The notes below the pieces were generated by a model. It saw only the letters and a program-made list of their open reading frames with translations. It had not been told where the DNA came from and did not search any database. The position numbers were made by a program, and so were the translations under genes. 64,000 bases of DNA from Bin22 sp965207275 (GTDB taxonomy: Bacteria > Chloroflexota > Dehalococcoidia > Lucifugimonadales > UBA3495): NCBI GenBank assembly GCA_965207275.1, contig CBDBMH010000002.1:310001-374000 (forward strand), written 5' to 3'. Of the stretch, positions 60,088 through 64,000 are shown in pieces. Position 1 is the first letter of the stretch; each line of letters begins with the position of its first letter.

Positions 60088-61977
60088 CCCAAATCCACCA
60101 CCTAATGGGAGGAAAAGACCTCGTTGGAGCCAGCGGCAAAGCTGGCTATGATGGTTACGGGACAAACACAACCATCACCAACGAGGTGCAGTCATTATGC
60201 AACAGGGAGTCCTGCCATTCCAGTATGGGACGGAGCATCGCGCGGGGGGCATGACGGGGCTGTCGGGGTTGGCGGTCTATCTGGAAATGGCCGATGCGAT
60301 GGGGCTGGGCGAGTCGATCCGGCGCTACGTGAAGGTCAAGGAGGGCGGACAGGGATGGACGGACCGGCAGATGGTCACCGCGCTGGTGCTGCTGAATCTG
60401 GCCGGTGGAGAAGGAGTGGACGACCTCCGGGTGCTGGAAGGGGACGAGGGTCTGGGCCGGATGTTGGGCCGGGTGGAGACGCACCGGCAGCGGGCTTGTG
60501 AGCGCCGGGAGGAGGGCAGCCGGTGGCGGGGCGGGCGGCGCCGCAGCGTCCCGTCTCCGTCGGCGGTGTTCCGGTACCTGGGCCGGTTCCACGACCCGGT
60601 TCAGGAGGAGGCCAGGCAGCCCCATACGGCGTACATACCCGCGCCCAGCGGCGCGCTGCGCGGGCTGGGGAAGGTCAACGCCGAGATGATGAGCTTCGTC
60701 CGGGACCACCTGGAGCAGGAGCAGGCGACGCTGGACATGGACGCGACGCTGATCGAGACCTACAAGCAGGAGGCGCTGTACTGCTACCAGGGCTACAAGG
60801 CCTACCAGCCGATGGTCACCTACTGGGCCGAGGCGGACCTGGTGGTCCATTCGGAGTTCCGGGACGGCAACGTGCCAGCGGGGTTCGAGCAACTGCGGGT
60901 GTTGCGGGAGTCGCTGGCCCATCTGCCGGAGGGCGTGGTGAAGGTGATGCTGCGGTCGGACACGGCGGGGTACCAAGTTGAGTTGTTGCGGTACTGCGCC
61001 GAGGGGAGGGATGAGCGGTTCGGAGTGATCGAATTCGCGGTGGGGGCGGACGTCACGGAGGGGTTCAAGCGTGCGGCAGCCGAAGTGGAGGAGAGCCAGT
61101 GGCGCCGGTTGCCCCGGATGGTGGGGGAGTTGGCGGTGGAGACGGAACAGGAGTGGGCCGAGGTGGACTTCGTGCCCGATAGATTGGCTTATTCCAAGAA
61201 TGATCCCGACTACCGTTTCATAGCGGTCCGGGAGCCGCTGAGGCGGCCGCCGCTGCCGGGCATGGAGGATGACCTGGAGTTGTCGGTTCCGGCGATGGAG
61301 ATGCCGGACCGGGGCTGGTACAAGATCCGGGGGATAGTGACTAACCGGGAGCTACCGGGAGATGAGGTGGTGCGGTGGTACCGGGAGAGATGCGGGAAGG
61401 GCGAGGAGGTGCATGGTGTGCTGAAGGAGGACTTGGCTGGCGGGAGGCTGCCGTCGGGACAGTTCGGGGCCAACGCGGCCTGGTGGGCGATAGCGGCGCT
61501 GGCGTTCAACCTGAACTCGGCGGTCAAGCAGTTGGCCCTGGGCGGTCAGTGGGTGAACAAGCGGCTCAAGGCGGTGCGCTTTGCTCTGATCAATCTGGCC
61601 GGACGGGTGGTCTGCCACGCCAGGAAGCTGCTGATCCGGCTGGCCCGGGGCCATCCATCCTTCCCGCTGCTGGCGGGAGCGCACCGGAGAATAGCGGCGC
61701 TGGCCCACGGCCCACCCTGACCTGGGACGGTCTGCGCCACTACCGACGGGCATTCAAGCGACGGGGACTCCCGCCGTAGGGACACTGCGCCCTTCTCCAG
61801 GACCGGTTGGCATAGACCTCGCCCTGGCGTCGCCGGCCAACGCCCCAATATCCCCTTCCAGCGCCTACTCCTGCCACGCCAACCCACTGCCAACCTGTCA
61901 GCCGTCAGCCGATGCCCCAACCGGCCCAATCAAGGAGCCCCAAAACCATTTTTCTCCCATTAGGTGGTGGATTTGGG
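60088..61977 (+). mobile_element. IS1380-family insertion sequence, intact
   Basis: About 1890 bp. The left end begins CCCAAATCCACCACCTAATG, and the right end is its reverse complement over at least 24 bases (61954-61977), continuing imperfectly. It carries one transposase gene and is flanked by the direct repeat TTCCG. It lies between the propeller gene and the pheS promoter, leaving that promoter intact. Confidence 0.9.
60197..61720 (+). CDS. IS1380 family transposase
   Basis: A 507-residue DDE transposase. N-terminal helical region TGLSGLAVYLEMADAMGLGE; first catalytic Asp in QATLDMDATLIETYKQEALY; second in KVMLRSDTAGYQVELL; third acidic in CGKGEEVHGVLKEDLAGGRL, as in IS1380/IS1634-type enzymes; C-terminal NAAWWAIAALAFNLNSAVKQ. 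The gene appears complete. Its very high GC differs from the low-GC island at the left of the window. Confidence 0.92.
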   Translation: MQQGVLPFQYGTEHRAGGMTGLSGLAVYLEMADAMGLGESIRRYVKVKEGGQGWTDRQMVTALVLLNLAGGEGVDDLRVLEGDEGLGRMLGRVETHRQRACERREEGSRWRGGRRRSVPSPSAVFRYLGRFHDPVQEEARQPHTAYIPAPSGALRGLGKVNAEMMSFVRDHLEQEQATLDMDATLIETYKQEALYCYQGYKAYQPMVTYWAEADLVVHSEFRDGNVPAGFEQLRVLRESLAHLPEGVVKVMLRSDTAGYQVELLRYCAEGRDERFGVIEFAVGADVTEGFKRAAAEVEESQWRRLPRMVGELAVETEQEWAEVDFVPDRLAYSKNDPDYRFIAVREPLRRPPLPGMEDDLELSVPAMEMPDRGWYKIRGIVTNRELPGDEVVRWYRERCGKGEEVHGVLKEDLAGGRLPSGQFGANAAWWAIAALAFNLNSAVKQLALGGQWVNKRLKAVRFALINLAGRVVCHARKLLIRLARGHPSFPLLAGAHRRIAALAHGPP

Positions 61978-61991
61978 TTCCGCAGGCCGCC

Positions 61992-62020
61992 TTGACCCTT
62001 GCAGGTACGAATCCTATAAT
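61992..62020 (+). promoter_or_regulatory. Promoter for pheS
   Basis: TTGACC (61992-61997), 17-base spacer, TATAAT (62015-62020), 57 bases before the GTG at 62077. It begins 15 bases past the right end of the insertion sequence. Confidence 0.7.
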
Positions 62021-62076
62021 GGCGTGGCGGGAAAAGGCCCTAATCCTGCCAACCCTTCCGGTAAAGGTAAACCAGC

Positions 62077-63135
62077 GTGTCGCAAAGCACCGCCCAGTCC
62101 ATTGATGACCTGACGCAAACCGCTCTTACCGAACTGGCGCAACTAGACAGCCCCGAAGCCCTGGAACAGTGGCGGGTCCACTACCTGGGTCGTCGCGGGG
62201 GGCTGACCACTATCTTGCGGGGTCTGTCCCAACTGGACCTGGAACAGCGGCGCGAAGTCGGCGCCCTGGGCAACCGCGCCAAGGCAACCCTGGAAAAGGG
62301 ACTGGAACGGCGGGGCACCGAGTTGAGCGAGGCCAGGCTGGCCCAGGTGGCCGACCAGGAAAGGATTGACGTTACCCTTCCCGGACGACCCGTTACCATG
62401 GGCCGTTTGCATCCGACCACCCAGGTGCTGCGCGAAATTACCGACGCCTTCGTGGCCATGGGCTTCAGCATCGTTGAAGGGCCCGAAGTGGAGTGGGATC
62501 ACTATAACTTCGAGATGCTCAACATCCCCCAGGGGCACCCGGCCCGGGACATGTGGAACACCCTGTGGGTGGACTACGTGAACGAGGAAGGCCAGCGGCC
62601 CATGCTGTTGCGCACCCACACGTCCCCCATGCAGGCGCGGGTGATGGAAAGCATGGAACCGCCGGTGCGAATGGTGGTCCCCGGCAAGGTATACCGCTAC
62701 GAGGCTACCGATGCCACCCACGAATGGCACTTTCACCAGGTTGAAGGCCTGGCGGTGGACGAGGGCATAACCTTCGCCGACCTGAAGGGCACCCTTTACG
62801 AGTTCGCCCGCCAGATTTTTGGCGCCCGGCGTCAGGTGCGCTTCCGCTGCGATTACTTTCCCTTCGTCGAACCGGGCGTGGATATGTCCATCGACTGCTT
62901 CCTTTGCGAGGGGAGGGACGCCTCGTGCCGGATTTGCCGGGGCAGCGGGTGGATTGAAATACTGGGCGCGGGCATGGTGCATCCCTACGTCTTGAAGGCA
63001 GTGGGCTACGATACGGACAAGTACACCGGCTTTGCCTTCGGGCTGGGGCCGGAGCGCATCGCCATGCTGAAGTACGGCATTGACGACATCCGGCACTTTT
63101 ACTCCAACGACCTGCGGTTTTTGCGGCAGTTTTAG
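62077..63135 (+). CDS. pheS: Phenylalanine--tRNA ligase alpha subunit
   Basis: A 352-residue class II synthetase subunit. N-terminal coiled-coil region WRVHYLGRRGGLTTILRGLS; motif 1 near VEGPEVEWDHYNFEMLNIPQ; LLRTHTSPMQARVMESMEPP; motif 2 GKVYRYEATDATHEWHFHQV; motif 3 GFAFGLGPERIAMLKYGIDD. It charges tRNA-Phe with the beta subunit, encoded downstream at 63679. GTG start; the usual pheS-pheT pairing is interrupted by one small gene. Confidence 0.97.
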   Translation: MSQSTAQSIDDLTQTALTELAQLDSPEALEQWRVHYLGRRGGLTTILRGLSQLDLEQRREVGALGNRAKATLEKGLERRGTELSEARLAQVADQERIDVTLPGRPVTMGRLHPTTQVLREITDAFVAMGFSIVEGPEVEWDHYNFEMLNIPQGHPARDMWNTLWVDYVNEEGQRPMLLRTHTSPMQARVMESMEPPVRMVVPGKVYRYEATDATHEWHFHQVEGLAVDEGITFADLKGTLYEFARQIFGARRQVRFRCDYFPFVEPGVDMSIDCFLCEGRDASCRICRGSGWIEILGAGMVHPYVLKAVGYDTDKYTGFAFGLGPERIAMLKYGIDDIRHFYSNDLRFLRQF

Positions 63136-63181
63136 CGTAAAGATCGGTTGGGTTCTCCACCACCACCTGGAGGAAGCGGTT

Positions 63182-63607
63182 ATGGCTGCGTCAAATTCCG
63201 ATTCAGAACGTCTTGACGAAATCAGCAACCAGGTTGCCAATCTGCAGGAGAACGTCAACTCAATAGGTGGCCTACTGGCCGCTCTGGAAAGCACTGCGGA
63301 AGATCATAGCAGGCAGCTGAATGGACTGGCAGGGAAAGTTGACGAACTGCAGGTCAAGGCAGAAGACCAGGGCAGGCAGCTTGCGGGACTAGAAGGCAAA
63401 GTTGACGAACTGCAGGGAACTGTATCTCGGCAAGGGGAAAGACTGATAGCCGTTGAGGTCAACTTAACTGCGTTGACTCACTCTATTGTCCTGCTCGCTG
63501 GGCGCATGGCATCCCTGGAACAGAGAATGACATTGTTCTATCTATCCACCCTGGGGGCCTTTGTTGCCGGGCTTGTCCTTGTGGTCATCAACAACATTCT
63601 GACCTGA
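63182..63607 (+). CDS. Coiled-coil protein with C-terminal membrane helix
   Basis: A 141-residue protein: heptad-rich helices containing repeated GRQL.GL.GKVDELQ units (two copies near residues 45 and 65), then a C-terminal hydrophobic segment FYLSTLGAFVAGLVLVVINN as membrane anchor. AGGAAGCGG precedes the ATG. No family beyond coiled coil. It lies between pheS and pheT on the same strand. Confidence 0.7.
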   Translation: MAASNSDSERLDEISNQVANLQENVNSIGGLLAALESTAEDHSRQLNGLAGKVDELQVKAEDQGRQLAGLEGKVDELQGTVSRQGERLIAVEVNLTALTHSIVLLAGRMASLEQRMTLFYLSTLGAFVAGLVLVVINNILT

Positions 63608-63678
63608 ATCCACTGAATGGAAACTGCCCGGGCTGCATCGGCAACCCCGTCATCGAACCGGAGAACTAACCAACATCT

Positions 63679-64000
63679 ATGCAAATACCTTTAAGCTGGC
63701 TGCGGGAATACGTGGATATTGACCTGCCGCCCCAGGAGCTGGCCCACCGGCTTACCATGGCCGGAGTGGAAGTGGGCGAGGTAACCGAGCTGGGCGGCTG
63801 GGACAACTGCTGTGTCGGCGAGGTGCTGGAGGTCAGTCCCCATCCCAATGCCGACAGCCTGCAGCTTTGCCGCGTCAATCCCGGCGACGGCCCGGAGATG
63901 GAGGTTGTCTGCGGCGCGCCTAACGTGGCCGCCGGCCAGCGCATCTGCTTCGCCCGGGTGGGCGCCAGTCTCTATAACACCCACAGCGGAAGGCACGAAA
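63679..64000 (+). CDS. pheT: Phenylalanine--tRNA ligase beta subunit (N-terminus)
   Basis: The open frame from ATG 63679 to the window end encodes 107 residues: MQIPLSWLREYVDIDLPPQE, LAHRLTMAGVEVGEVTEL and the EMAP/tRNA-binding domain with VGEVLEVSPHPNADSLQLCR and VVCGAPNVAAGQRICFARVG. Together with pheS it makes the tetrameric enzyme. The rest lies beyond the window. Confidence 0.95.
   Translation, partial: MQIPLSWLREYVDIDLPPQELAHRLTMAGVEVGEVTELGGWDNCCVGEVLEVSPHPNADSLQLCRVNPGDGPEMEVVCGAPNVAAGQRICFARVGASLYNTHSGRHE

Larger units (their letters stand above)
60083..61982. repeat. 5-bp target-site duplication of the IS1380 element
   Basis: TTCCG at 60083-60087 and again at 61978-61982 directly flanks the element ends, showing transposition in place. 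Confidence 0.8.

Noticed and set aside
1..64000. tRNA, rRNA, riboswitch or CRISPR array
   Set aside because: None recognised on reading both strands; a dedicated covariance search would be decisive.

Overview
The window reads like the chromosome of a Chloroflexota bacterium, most like the SAR202/Dehalococcoidia side. This is inferred from gene content: expanded LLM-type flavin monooxygenases, enolase-superfamily and VOC proteins, class III extradiol dioxygenases, a DUF3179 lipoprotein and a PAC2 protein, in GC-rich DNA with many TTG and GTG starts. There is no rRNA or tRNA to confirm it.

Bases 1-9430 are an accessory island, visibly more AT-rich than the rest. It holds one canonical TIR protein cut by the window edge, three ThsB-type TIR-like proteins, two Nmad2 (nucleotide-modification-associated) proteins, a MazG-type pyrophosphohydrolase, a membrane-anchored dCTP-deaminase/dUTPase-like protein, and a relative of the 5-hmdU kinase / thymine pyrophosphorylase family. 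It also has an XRE/ImmA regulator pair with a palindromic operator candidate and a small URI (GIY-YIG) nuclease. The TIR-Nmad2 pair occurs twice in opposite orientation, flanking the regulators and a decayed IS3-type element. I read this as a nucleotide/DNA-modification-linked defence island.

Bases 9700-59930 are mostly metabolic and housekeeping genes: HpaB-type monooxygenase, gamma-glutamyltransferase, epimerase, two polysaccharide deacetylases, amidohydrolase, LigB-type dioxygenases, thiolase with OB-fold partner, enolase-superfamily enzyme, SDR, RidA, LLM oxidoreductases, uvrA, aldehyde dehydrogenases, MBL hydrolases, M16 peptidase, PLP decarboxylase and an HtrA-like protease.

The strongest discovery is a set of in-frame UGA codons at catalytic cysteine positions. 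At 33126-33545 a ferredoxin:thioredoxin-reductase catalytic-subunit-like gene reads through two UGAs placed exactly at the two redox cysteines, giving CPU...CPC...CIU with all four cluster-ligand cysteines kept. The next gene (33589-33825) is a glutaredoxin-like protein with UGPC. A third gene (29414-30178, minus) is a glutaredoxin-DinB fusion with UFSC. All four UGAs are followed by a hairpin with a G among the first two apical-loop bases, as expected of bacterial SECIS elements. Conventional gene calling would lose or truncate all three genes.

The right end carries an intact IS1380-family element (60088-61977) with 5-bp target duplication, inserted just upstream of the pheS promoter, then pheS, a small coiled-coil membrane protein and the start of pheT. 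Intergenic DNA is rich in REP-like GC hairpins, several of which probably terminate transcription between convergent genes.
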